64,000 bases of DNA from Candidatus Poribacteria bacterium (GTDB lineage Bacteria > Poribacteria > WGA-4E > WGA-3G): contig OY282386.1 in the NCBI GenBank assembly GCA_958295945.1, forward strand, positions 3,652,204-3,716,203. Direction: 5' to 3'. Positions 27,003 through 34,515 of the stretch are shown here, one piece after another (position 1 is the stretch's first letter; each line of letters opens with the position of its first letter). Both the position numbers and the translations under genes were made by a program. The notes beneath the pieces were generated by a model, which saw nothing but the letters and a program-made list of their open reading frames with translations, made no database searches and had not been told where the DNA came from.

Positions 27003-27941
27003 CTACTCCTTATATTTCATATTGTAACGTTCATATTGAATCGGTTGAAGGGTGAGCGGGTTAATGCTATAATCCCATCCACCAAGCCGTTTTAGTTCCT
27101 CATCAGACGTGTTATAAACATCAATAGTAACAGTTTTTTCTGGATTACGAACATTGCTACCACGGTAAAAACCGCTTTTCCTCTCCCACGGTAGCCCCTC
27201 TTCAGTTAAGCCTTTATAGACAAAATAATACTTTGTTTCACCTTTCAAGAAAAAAGGACGGCCATCGGCAAGACGAAAAAAGTTCCATTCGGGTTCTAAC
27301 TCTCCCATCTCAATACGCGAGGTCGTATGAGTTTTGTTTTCTTCACCTGGAGGCGGTTCTTCCCCGAACAAGTTCATCTTCATGACTTCAGGAAATGCCC
27401 ATGTCTGTTCATACAGCCAATCAATACGGCTAAACGCGTAACCGGAAAGCGGGGTGTAACCGAGTTCTGCTTCTGCTATAACACGATACATTTTTTCGTA
27501 AGCAATGTACTGTGGCCATATTTCTGATAGCGGACGTTTCGGATTGTAATCACGAACAATCTCTTCGAGGATATCCTTATAACGTAGGGCTTCCTCAGCA
27601 GACCATTCGTAGTCTTCAGGTTTTGGGTCTTCAAGTCCGTGATAATGTCCATTGACCCATTCTGGAGGGAGTTTTAGGTGATCGGGAATATTATCTGGAA
27701 CCGACGGGGGCGGCATTTCGTAAGCCGGAATTAGAGCCTTAAAATAACCTGGTTTGTGTGCTTCATCGCCATGCCCACCTCCACCCGGTGAGGCACCGGG
27801 TCGCGGTTGTCTTTGTGTCTCTACGACAACCTCTGGATTGTTATTCTTTTCAAACAGTTTATCTGATTGCAAGTAGAACACGAATGCACCGATGAGTAAA
27901 ATTATGAGGGTTGCGATCCCCCAATACATTTTGCGTTTCAT
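27003..27941 (-). CDS. Membrane-anchored protein of unknown function
   Basis: 312 aa, not recognised. One N-terminal membrane segment (residues about 6-24, GIATLIILLIGAFVFYL) is followed by a Pro/Gly/His-rich stretch (RPGASPGGGGHGDEAHKPG) and a mixed domain rich in Trp, Tyr and Pro. Because the N-terminus is basic and the rest polar, the body is probably periplasmic. GGAG precedes the ATG. It is the first gene of a two-gene minus-strand operon with the Ig-like protein (three-base gap). A joint surface role is an inference. Confidence 0.6.
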   Translation of the reverse strand: MKRKMYWGIATLIILLIGAFVFYLQSDKLFEKNNNPEVVVETQRQPRPGASPGGGGHGDEAHKPGYFKALIPAYEMPPPSVPDNIPDHLKLPPEWVNGHYHGLEDPKPEDYEWSAEEALRYKDILEEIVRDYNPKRPLSEIWPQYIAYEKMYRVIAEAELGYTPLSGYAFSRIDWLYEQTWAFPEVMKMNLFGEEPPPGEENKTHTTSRIEMGELEPEWNFFRLADGRPFFLKGETKYYFVYKGLTEEGLPWERKSGFYRGSNVRNPEKTVTIDVYNTSDEELKRLGGWDYSINPLTLQPIQYERYNMKYKE

Positions 27942-28243
27942 GAAAACGTTCTCCTTTCACTGTTATAGCAAATAGGGTTTATTTAACATGGTTAAAAAGG
28001 GTATGAAAGGACTTTGTAGTCATGTCTTACCCGTGTTTACTATTATAACATGAGTTGCCACCTATGTAGCACAAACTTTCAGTTTGTGTCATAAGGGCGC
28101 AAACTAAAAGTTTACGCTACAAAATATTGGCTAATTATCAGTCCTTTTCACTAAAAACAGAGTTTCCATGTCTAAAAACTTATAGGCAGCAACTTAGGTT
28201 ATTATAACGTGAGTTTGATAAATAATTCAAATATTTTTTCTAA
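27942..28243. other. Intergenic repeat region upstream of the IS982 remnant
   Basis: It carries a MITE-like unit with TGAGTTGCCACCTA (about 28049) and its near complement TAGGCAGCAACTTA (about 28181) around CACAAACTTTCAGTTTGTG palindromes. From 28211 the left end of the IS982-type element (GTGAGTTTGATAAAT) begins. No gene. Confidence 0.45.
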
Positions 28244-28857
28244 AGAGAACTCTTTTGGTCCAATGAAGTCATTATATTTATTTTCCAAAGGAGTTCTCTA
28301 ATGTGTATTTTAACACTATTTTGCAAAATTGACGACTTTTTTAGCTTATAAGGCATTTCTGGAATCGCGATCACTTCAGAATGATAAACCGATTGAAACA
28401 CGCGGGTGTCCGCGCAGTGGACACGACAGTGAGGTCATGACCATCATCATTGCCTTCCATCAAAGTGGGTATCGTACGTTCAAACATTTTTATGAAAAAC
28501 ATGTCTGCGTCTATTGGTGTGCTGAGTTTCCAAATCTTGTCAGTTATTCTCGGTTCGTGCAGCTCAAAAAAGAGGTGCTGCACCTCTTGACGATTTTTCT
28601 TGATGTGCACCTCGGAGAATGTCCTGGCACCTCTTTTGTCCATTCCACGCGTCTGCGCGTGTGTGATAACAAGCGGATTTCAGCACATCGTGCCATCTTA
28701 TATGGAATGGGCTGAATATGCGGGGCGTTCAAAAACCTCTATGGGCTGGTCCTTTGGCTATAAACTTCACCTGATCATCAATGAGAAAGGCGAAGTTTTA
28801 AGTCCTCAACTCACATCGGGCAACACAGATGACCGAAAACCCGGACCCGATTTATAA
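28211..28857 (+). pseudogene. Degenerate, truncated IS982-family transposase
   Basis: The frame from ATG 28301 starts MCILTLFCKIDDFF, the usual IS982 beginning, but stops at 28349. Homology then continues in other frames: ESRSLQNDKPIETRGCPRS, GYRTFKHFYEKHVC, LVSYSRFVQLKKEVLHLL, then STRLRVCDNKRISAHR and KTSMGWSFGYKLHLIINEKGE up to GNTDDRKP. The second half of the transposase is missing, cut off by the MITE beginning near 28853. At least two frameshifts make it inactive. The left IS end is near 28211. Confidence 0.85.
28244..28299 (+). promoter_or_regulatory. Hairpin sequestering the IS982 transposase ribosome site
   Basis: AGAGAACTCTTTTGG (28244-28258) pairs with CCAAAGGAGTTCTCT (28285-28299) with one T-G wobble. 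The AAAGGAG ribosome site lies in the right arm, one base before the ATG at 28301. This would block translation, a known way for ISs to avoid activation by outside transcription. Confidence 0.65.
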
Positions 28858-28958
28858 TAGAAAACTTCGCATTTTTGTCCCACAAACTTTCAGTTTGTGC
28901 TGTCCTTCAAGATATTCTTAACGAATGTTAATGGGATGAACATTTATAGAAATGGTAT
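28853..28958. mobile_element. MITE copy truncating the IS982 remnant
   Basis: Similar over its length to 30558-30671 (taatagaaaac, gtgctgtccttcaaga, cttaacgaatgttaatggga). The right end TAGAAATGGTAT is intact; the left end is degenerate and fused to the IS982 relic. Confidence 0.65.
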
Positions 28959-29030
28959 GATATTACGAACAAATTGCAATTTCAGTGGTCTTATCATTTG
29001 AAAGCATAAAACAAATTAAGGAGAATTATT

Positions 29031-29663
29031 TTGAGAAGATCACAACAGAACGGACCAAGAGGAGAATTTCAAAATCCACGTCCTAACAATCACAGAAAAG
29101 GACGCGGTAGAAGACATCCTGAAGGAGAACGACAAGGTCCTCCACATCAGAAAAGACGAAACCGTAGAAGGAACCCCCAAGCAGGTCATAGAAACCGAGA
29201 CAATCATCCACCGAGAAGAAGAAATCGACAACGTTCACCACAACATCCAATGAGAGAACACTTCCCACATCACAACAGAATGCAAGAAGGTTTTGGTGGA
29301 GAAACACCATCTCAACGGAGAAGAAGAGGCGGATTTAGACCTATTGCTGGTTTTACCGGTTATGATGACAGGTTTGAGATTAAAGTTGAGCTTCCCGGCG
29401 TTGAAGAAAAGGATATTAGGGTTGCTCTTGCAGGTAAAAGGTTGATAGTAAAAGGCAAAAAGCATCGGACGCAATCTGACGAAAATCATAACATCCGTAG
29501 ATCAGAACTGAAGTATGGAAGATTTCAACGGGCATTTCCACTGTTACCAATGGCTAACACTGATGGTATTAAGGCTAATTTTAAGGATGGTATTCTAACG
29601 ATAGTAATACCGAAGAAGGAAGAAGCAAAACCGATAGAAATACCTATCAATGCGGATGCCTAA
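29031..29663 (+). CDS. Hsp20-family protein with long arginine-rich N-terminal extension
   Basis: Third Hsp20 gene (210 aa). The start is TTG at 29031 with AAGGAG nine bases upstream. Residues about 1-105 are a low-complexity arm rich in Arg, Pro, Gln, His and Asn (clusters such as RKGRGRRHP, KRRNRRRN, PPRRRNRQR, SQRRRRGG). Residues about 106-210 are a normal alpha-crystallin domain (GYDDRFEIKVELPGV, LIVKGKK, LKYGRFQRAFPLL, GILTIVIPK) with the I-P-I tail. Usual N-terminal arms are 30-60 hydrophobic residues, so this strongly basic arm is atypical and suggests nucleic acid binding or condensation (inference). The same DNA is also open in the +1 frame for 72 codons. Confidence 0.85.
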   Translation: MRRSQQNGPRGEFQNPRPNNHRKGRGRRHPEGERQGPPHQKRRNRRRNPQAGHRNRDNHPPRRRNRQRSPQHPMREHFPHHNRMQEGFGGETPSQRRRRGGFRPIAGFTGYDDRFEIKVELPGVEEKDIRVALAGKRLIVKGKKHRTQSDENHNIRRSELKYGRFQRAFPLLPMANTDGIKANFKDGILTIVIPKKEEAKPIEIPINADA

Positions 29664-29679
29664 ATCTTACCTAATTGTA

Positions 29680-29703
29680 GGGATGGGTCTCTGTACCCAT
29701 CCC
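29680..29703 (+). terminator. Hairpin after the third hsp20 gene
   Basis: GGGATGGGT (29680-29688) and ACCCATCCC (29695-29703) form a 9-bp stem 17 bases after the stop, followed by taattt. It also belongs to the 'taggg(c/a)ggg-tctctgt' hairpin family seen at 21592 and 58939. Termination is possible but the U-tract is weak. Confidence 0.5.
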
Positions 29704-29775
29704 TAATTTCCACTTATGAAACATGATGGATCACAGAGACACTCTTCTACAAAAGACTTATGAGATACGCAGCAC

Positions 29776-30453
29776 TTATCGTGTACCCTTGTCGCCAATC
29801 ATCCCAAGATAGAGCAATGCAGCAAGCACTGCACCAACACACGGTCCAACAAAGTAAAGCCACAAATCAGCATAATTTCCCGATGCAATCGCAGGTCCTA
29901 ATGTCCGTGCAGGATTAAAAGATGCTCGTGTCAAAGGGCCACCTATTAGGATGCAAGCGATCAATGATAACCCGATTGCAATTCCTGCGAAATTTCCTGC
30001 TTTCCCACTGACAGCAGTATTGAATATAGTAGTGACAAGAAAGAATGTTAGTATGATTTCAACAAAGAGACCTTGTGTTACGGAGACATTCTCCGCCAAA
30101 ATGGTAACCCCCAAATCTCCATCAGCAGGCAGTAATCCTTTTAGCACCAATGCCCCAGCAATTCCACCAGAAAACTGAACAATCCAATAGCAAATTGCAG
30201 TCATAAATCTGATCTCACCAGCCACCAAAAAACCAAGTGTTACTGCAGGATTAATATGTGTCCCTGATATATGGCCATAAGCATACACAAAAGCAATGAC
30301 CACAAACCCATGAGCAAGTGCTACACCTAATAAATTCTCAAGGGCATAAGAGTGTCCATCTAAATTTAGACCCGTTATTGCTAAAGCACCCGCACCAACA
30401 AAGATCAATGCAAATGTGCCAATAAACTCTGCAACATATTTCTCAGTATTCAT
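29776..30453 (-). CDS. Aquaporin (MIP family channel)
   Basis: Inner-membrane water or small-solute channel, 225 aa, six membrane segments. The two pore motifs are THINPAVTLG and ASFNPARTLGPA, with the selectivity-filter Arg directly after the second NPA. At the H5 filter position (His in E. coli AqpZ) the alignment by eye gives Ile (CILIGGPLTRASFNPA), and LE1 is Ala, as in plant TIP-type channels and archaeal AqpM. This predicts a wider pore than AqpZ. Monocistronic. A GAAGA ribosome site is weak. Confidence 0.93.
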   Translation of the reverse strand: MNTEKYVAEFIGTFALIFVGAGALAITGLNLDGHSYALENLLGVALAHGFVVIAFVYAYGHISGTHINPAVTLGFLVAGEIRFMTAICYWIVQFSGGIAGALVLKGLLPADGDLGVTILAENVSVTQGLFVEIILTFFLVTTIFNTAVSGKAGNFAGIAIGLSLIACILIGGPLTRASFNPARTLGPAIASGNYADLWLYFVGPCVGAVLAALLYLGMIGDKGTR

Positions 30454-30557
30454 TGGTTGCTATCTTCTTTCTACACTAAATCAGAACCGTCATCGGTGCC
30501 ACCCAGAACTTGTTGGAAGGGTTTCTAACCCTGATAATATTCTGTAAGTGGAAACTT

Positions 30558-30671
30558 ATACCATTTCTAATAGAAAACGCCCCATTTTTGTACCACAAAC
30601 TGCCAGTTTGTGCTGTCCTTCAAGAGATTCTTAACAAATGTTAATGGGATAAACATTTATAGAAATGGTAT
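30558..30671. mobile_element. 114-bp MITE with ATACCATTTCTA ends
   Basis: Perfect 12-bp inverted repeats at 30558-30569 and 30660-30671. The interior includes a CACAAACTGCCAGTTTGTG palindrome and matches 28853-28958. It lies between the sulfatase-fold gene's 3' end and the aquaporin start. Confidence 0.8.
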
Positions 30672-30688
30672 TACCTTGTAGTAAGCGA

Positions 30689-32047
30689 TCAATGTGGCCA
30701 ACGACTCTGAAATTGCTCAACCATCGCATCCGGTCCACCGTGCTGTCCTAAAAACGCCAAGAATGCTTGATACAGCCTACGTGCTTCGTCATTGTCCGAC
30801 TCAAACCGATTTTGCATCTGCTCTGGATCAGATGGAAGATGAAACAGACTCTTAGGAGCACCTTGATTCTCCAACAACAACGACCATTCACCATCCGTAA
30901 CACTCCCATGCGGACTCCCACCATCAGGACTCCAACCTCCACCCCATGCACCGTGTGTGATCGCATAATCCCTACACTTATCTGTATCACCAAGGACAGT
31001 AGGCAGTAAACTTATACCCTCAACCTGTTTTCCCCGTTCTGCACCAAAGACATCAATCACAGTCGCGGGTATGTCAATAATACTGGCAAGAGCATCTGTG
31101 CATCGTGGTGTGACTTCAGGATGATATATCATTAGTGGAATATGCACAATCTCTTCAAACATACTAAGGTTCTTAGCGATGAGACCGTGTTCTCCCAACA
31201 GAAATCCGTGGTCAGCCATAAAGATAATCATCGTGTTTTCCATCAAACCCATATAGTCAATCTTACTCAGCAATTTCCCAATCCAATGGTCTACAAGACA
31301 CGCTTCTGCCCTATAAAGAGCATTGAGTCGTTGTGTCGTCCGTTCATCCATCTTATTCACACCATAAGTTGGATAGATGGGTTCTGGACCATCGTAATCA
31401 TCAGGGTCAAACCTTCTGATATACCAATCAGGCACATCCCACGGTTCGTGTGGGTCAAAGGTATCAACCATCAGATAAAAACTCTCGTGTTGATAGTTCC
31501 GTTCCAGCCAATCACATGCGGTCTGTACCGTTTGTCCAACAAAGGTATCCCCTTCGTTCTTACGATATTCGCTGTTTTTTAGATGATTCCCAAGACCCGG
31601 TGGCAATCTATCAGGATGCGGTCGAGTGTGTTCACGATAACGCAGTGCTATTTCCGTTCCAAAATCGTAGGGTTGTGTTTCCAATAGATCGGATTCTTGA
31701 CCTCGTATCCATTTCCATCCTGTGAACCCTCTATTATACAAGAATCCATTATTAAGATGGTGTGGTGTATCCGCAATCATCATACTCACAACACCCGCTC
31801 TTGTAAGTGCATTTGCAATAACAGGAACATTACCTTTAAGCGGTTCCCATCCACGACGACATATACCTAATTCACCGGTGACGAGATCACCACGTATCGG
31901 AACAGTCGGATAACTGCTAACATAGGCTTTGTCAAAAACCACACATTTTTCAGCGAATGCATTGAGTGCAGGACTATATCCTTTACCGCCGTAAACTTCT
32001 AAATTATCACGTCTAAATGTATCTGAAATGATATGTATTATATTCAT
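30689..32047 (-). CDS. Sulfatase-fold (alkaline phosphatase superfamily) hydrolase with Thr at the nucleophile site
   Basis: Hydrolase of 452 aa. The start is ATG 32047 with GAGGG upstream; a longer frame to 32197 only translates the repeat at 32083-32201. Metal-binding residues are visible: Asp9 in ISDTFRRDN and the MADHGFLLGEHG block near residue 275. At the sulfatase signature [CS]-x-P-x-R the sequence is T-V-P-I-R (residues 48-52), so the formylglycine precursor Cys/Ser is Thr. Thr is the nucleophile in phosphodiesterases of the superfamily, so phosphate-ester or phosphodiester cleavage is more likely than sulfate release. No signal peptide is visible, so it is probably cytoplasmic. Confidence 0.82.
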   Translation of the reverse strand: MNIIHIISDTFRRDNLEVYGGKGYSPALNAFAEKCVVFDKAYVSSYPTVPIRGDLVTGELGICRRGWEPLKGNVPVIANALTRAGVVSMMIADTPHHLNNGFLYNRGFTGWKWIRGQESDLLETQPYDFGTEIALRYREHTRPHPDRLPPGLGNHLKNSEYRKNEGDTFVGQTVQTACDWLERNYQHESFYLMVDTFDPHEPWDVPDWYIRRFDPDDYDGPEPIYPTYGVNKMDERTTQRLNALYRAEACLVDHWIGKLLSKIDYMGLMENTMIIFMADHGFLLGEHGLIAKNLSMFEEIVHIPLMIYHPEVTPRCTDALASIIDIPATVIDVFGAERGKQVEGISLLPTVLGDTDKCRDYAITHGAWGGGWSPDGGSPHGSVTDGEWSLLLENQGAPKSLFHLPSDPEQMQNRFESDNDEARRLYQAFLAFLGQHGGPDAMVEQFQSRWPH

Positions 32048-32082
32048 AATTCCCTCTATGATCTGAAAGATAGTTCTATAAT

Positions 32083-32201
32083 TATAGTAAAGTTTAGAAT
32101 TAAGAAGACATTTCAATGCACTCGCAAGTACCACAAGTCCCGTAGGGGCGAGGTTTCCTCGCCCTCTGAGGCGTGTCCTATTAATTGTCCATTCCACTAT
32201 A
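32083..32201. mobile_element. 119-bp dispersed element, copy 2
   Basis: Nearly identical to 23145-23263, differing at about seven positions. Inserted between the O-antigen-ligase-like gene and the sulfatase-fold gene, 36 bases before the latter's ATG. It may supply part of that gene's leader. Confidence 0.75.
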
Positions 32202-32232
32202 GATAGAATCCAACTAAATTATAGTCTTAAAA

Positions 32233-33645
32233 TTATACATGAATTTCACTTTCTTGTGTCATCTTTTCCTTTGCACGTTCAGCAATCTGCACCACAGCAG
32301 GCAACAAACCGTAGATACACCAGAACGGGACACCGATAGCATCACCATTCAATAGGTTATTAACTACGAAATGCACCATCAATGATATTTCTACAGCCAT
32401 TAGACCTACAATTATAGAACGATAAAAACCATCTTCAATTCGTTTGAGAGCACGAAAACCGTAATGTAAAAAAGCAAGATTAAGCCAGACCCAAACGACT
32501 AATCCGATAATACCGAGTTCTGCCATCACTTGTAGATATTCACTATGTGCACCCAACTGATACTGAGCAACATAACTACCTACAAGCGAAACATCCTCCT
32601 CATACAGCATTGCAAACGCGCCATACCCCTTACCTAATATAGGACTATCCAGAAACATCGTGATAGCTTGTCCCCATCTCATGATGCGTGCACGGTTAGA
32701 GGCATAATTCAAATCTACAGTTGTTGAAATCCGTTCCATAAGAGCACTATAGACACCCGGCAAACTCAAACATAGTAATAAGACAAGACAGGCAGCCCCA
32801 ACAAACAGTATCTTCTTATGTGTCACACCTTTTCCTAATTGCAAAAGCATAAACCCAACTGCAACGATAACAGATAACCAAACCCCACGCGAAAAACACA
32901 TTATGAGACCTATCCCAAAACAGATAATCCACCCAAACCACATAACACGGTCATATTGCTGATTATCAAACATAAGACGGCTTAAACATATTAGAAAGAA
33001 GATTGCCGTGAATGCACCGTAGACAGAATAGTTCGTGAATGGTGAACCCCGAAAAGCACTTGTCCACTGCCACTGATCAATATGGATTATCAACACAATA
33101 ATCGTCCATATAACTGCAATTGCCGCACTCGGGAACGAAGCGATAAAAAATCGCTTCAAATCCTGACGCTGTTGAACCATATCATATACGACTAAACAGA
33201 ATAAGATGTATGTAGTATAACGAATTGCACCTTTCAAAGTGCCAAAGAGATCGGGGGTATTGAGAGCAGAAAGAAACGTTACGCCAATAAACAAACAGAG
33301 TGGTAATAAGAAAGGGAATGTAGGTTTGTTTTGCTGTCTTCTGAGCGCAAAGTCTAATATCTTCTTTAGCAGATAGACAGCACACAGCATACCCAACAAG
33401 GGTTCAGTAGGGGTTTGTATCTCAAGCAGATTAGGGATAATATAACGAAAAGAAAACGGCAGGCAAATTAAGAGAAGATAGAGTGCCAACTCCATTCCTA
33501 AAAATACAAACAATCCTGTAGCAAACAATAGACAAAGAACAGCAAGCGGCGATTCTGAATGAATTCCAAGAATTATCCCGAAAACTATGCAAACTATAAA
33601 TGAAAGGATTCGGTTTGCGTGCTTCAAGGACTTGCCTAAATTCAA
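32233..33645 (-). CDS. O-antigen ligase/polymerase family membrane protein
   Basis: Polytopic inner-membrane protein (470 aa, about 10-12 hydrophobic segments) of the Wzy/WaaL-like O-antigen ligase family, which joins or polymerises lipid-linked glycans at the periplasmic face. The family signature is the loop GKGYGAFAML ... LGAHSEYLQVMAELGIIGL, with the conserved His in AHSEYL. The start is TTG at 33645 overlapping the stop of the barrel-like gene (TTGA, 33642-33645), indicating translational coupling. The exact substrate (O-antigen, capsule, teichuronic-like polymer) cannot be read. Confidence 0.82.
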   Translation of the reverse strand: MNLGKSLKHANRILSFIVCIVFGIILGIHSESPLAVLCLLFATGLFVFLGMELALYLLLICLPFSFRYIIPNLLEIQTPTEPLLGMLCAVYLLKKILDFALRRQQNKPTFPFLLPLCLFIGVTFLSALNTPDLFGTLKGAIRYTTYILFCLVVYDMVQQRQDLKRFFIASFPSAAIAVIWTIIVLIIHIDQWQWTSAFRGSPFTNYSVYGAFTAIFFLICLSRLMFDNQQYDRVMWFGWIICFGIGLIMCFSRGVWLSVIVAVGFMLLQLGKGVTHKKILFVGAACLVLLLCLSLPGVYSALMERISTTVDLNYASNRARIMRWGQAITMFLDSPILGKGYGAFAMLYEEDVSLVGSYVAQYQLGAHSEYLQVMAELGIIGLVVWVWLNLAFLHYGFRALKRIEDGFYRSIIVGLMAVEISLMVHFVVNNLLNGDAIGVPFWCIYGLLPAVVQIAERAKEKMTQESEIHV

Positions 33646-34355
33646 AACTGCGTCCTGACTCCAAATCCGATCGCAGTTCCGTCTAATATTATGTTAATTG
33701 GGGGAGTTCCTGTGGTTTCAAATCTCTTCAGTAATCGCTTCAATTCAATAGTGATAGCAGCATTATTTCCAATGGTCGCACGGGAATTTGATTGCGATTG
33801 CCACTGAAACAACTCCATTCCGACAATTACATACCCAGTTGTACTTGACCCACCATTTGACAACATAATTCCCTGTTCTTCCAGCAAATCGACCATATTG
33901 CCATCAAAATTAGCACTTAACAGACCAATTCCTGCACCGAAATAAATCGGTAGATACTGATAGAGCAACACCGGACGATATATCATTTGGTAGGAGATCG
34001 GCACGAGTGTTGTTGTGATGGAAAGCGAGTTAGGTCCAGGTGTTTGAAGTTCTGTTCGCCAATATCCAATTTCAACACGAGAATCAAGTTCAGGTATGTG
34101 TTGGAAAACAATAGACAATGATGGCATCATGGCTACAGGTGTTTTGGTTATTCCTAATGACTGAAGAACATTGTTCAAATCACCTAACTTCGGTTTATAT
34201 GAATAAATTGCAAACTGGAGTGATGATGTCTTAATGTTGCGGTTGATAAAACTCTGTAGGTGTGATGGGTATGACTCCTGTTCCTCAACTGGATGAGCCA
34301 TTAGAAGATTAGAAAAAGGACAGAAGAAAAACAGAGCAACAAATAGATATTTCAT
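33642..34355 (-). CDS. Outer-membrane beta-barrel-like protein, unknown function
   Basis: 237 aa with a signal peptide (residues 1-20, ending LLMA). Alternating polar/hydrophobic strands, Gly- and aromatic-rich, run through the mature part (RVEIGYWRTEL, LYQYLPIYFGAGIGLLSANF, TTGYVIVGMEL), and the C-terminal residue is Phe (GFGVRTQF), the usual signature for BAM-dependent insertion. This supports an outer-membrane barrel of about 8-10 strands. Translationally coupled to the O-antigen-ligase-like gene, so a role in envelope glycan export or surface structure is plausible (inference). Confidence 0.65.
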   Translation of the reverse strand: MKYLFVALFFFCPFSNLLMAHPVEEQESYPSHLQSFINRNIKTSSLQFAIYSYKPKLGDLNNVLQSLGITKTPVAMMPSLSIVFQHIPELDSRVEIGYWRTELQTPGPNSLSITTTLVPISYQMIYRPVLLYQYLPIYFGAGIGLLSANFDGNMVDLLEEQGIMLSNGGSSTTGYVIVGMELFQWQSQSNSRATIGNNAAITIELKRLLKRFETTGTPPINIILDGTAIGFGVRTQF

Positions 34356-34440
34356 ATTTTGAATAAATACAAATTGTTTCTTTCAACTAAACATATCCGA
34401 GAGATAAAAAGCGAAATTTACATTTAGTGATAAAAAGATA

Positions 34441-34466
34441 GGATGTCCCAATTAAGAAGGACATCC
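34441..34466 (-). terminator. Intrinsic terminator of the OmpA-family lipoprotein gene
   Basis: GGATGTCC (34441-34448) and GGACATCC (34459-34466) form an 8-bp stem. On the minus strand it is followed by tatcttttt, a U-rich tract, 50 bases after the stop at 34516. Confidence 0.8.
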
Positions 34467-34515
34467 TAACAACACTTGACGAAAAATCGTGAGCAACATG
34501 ATGCGTAAAATTACA

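Noticed and set aside
32048-32197. N-terminal extension of the sulfatase-fold protein (50 residues)
   Set aside because: It translates the dispersed 119-bp repeat (the same peptide appears in the unrelated copy at 23145-23263). The ATG at 32047 has a good ribosome site.
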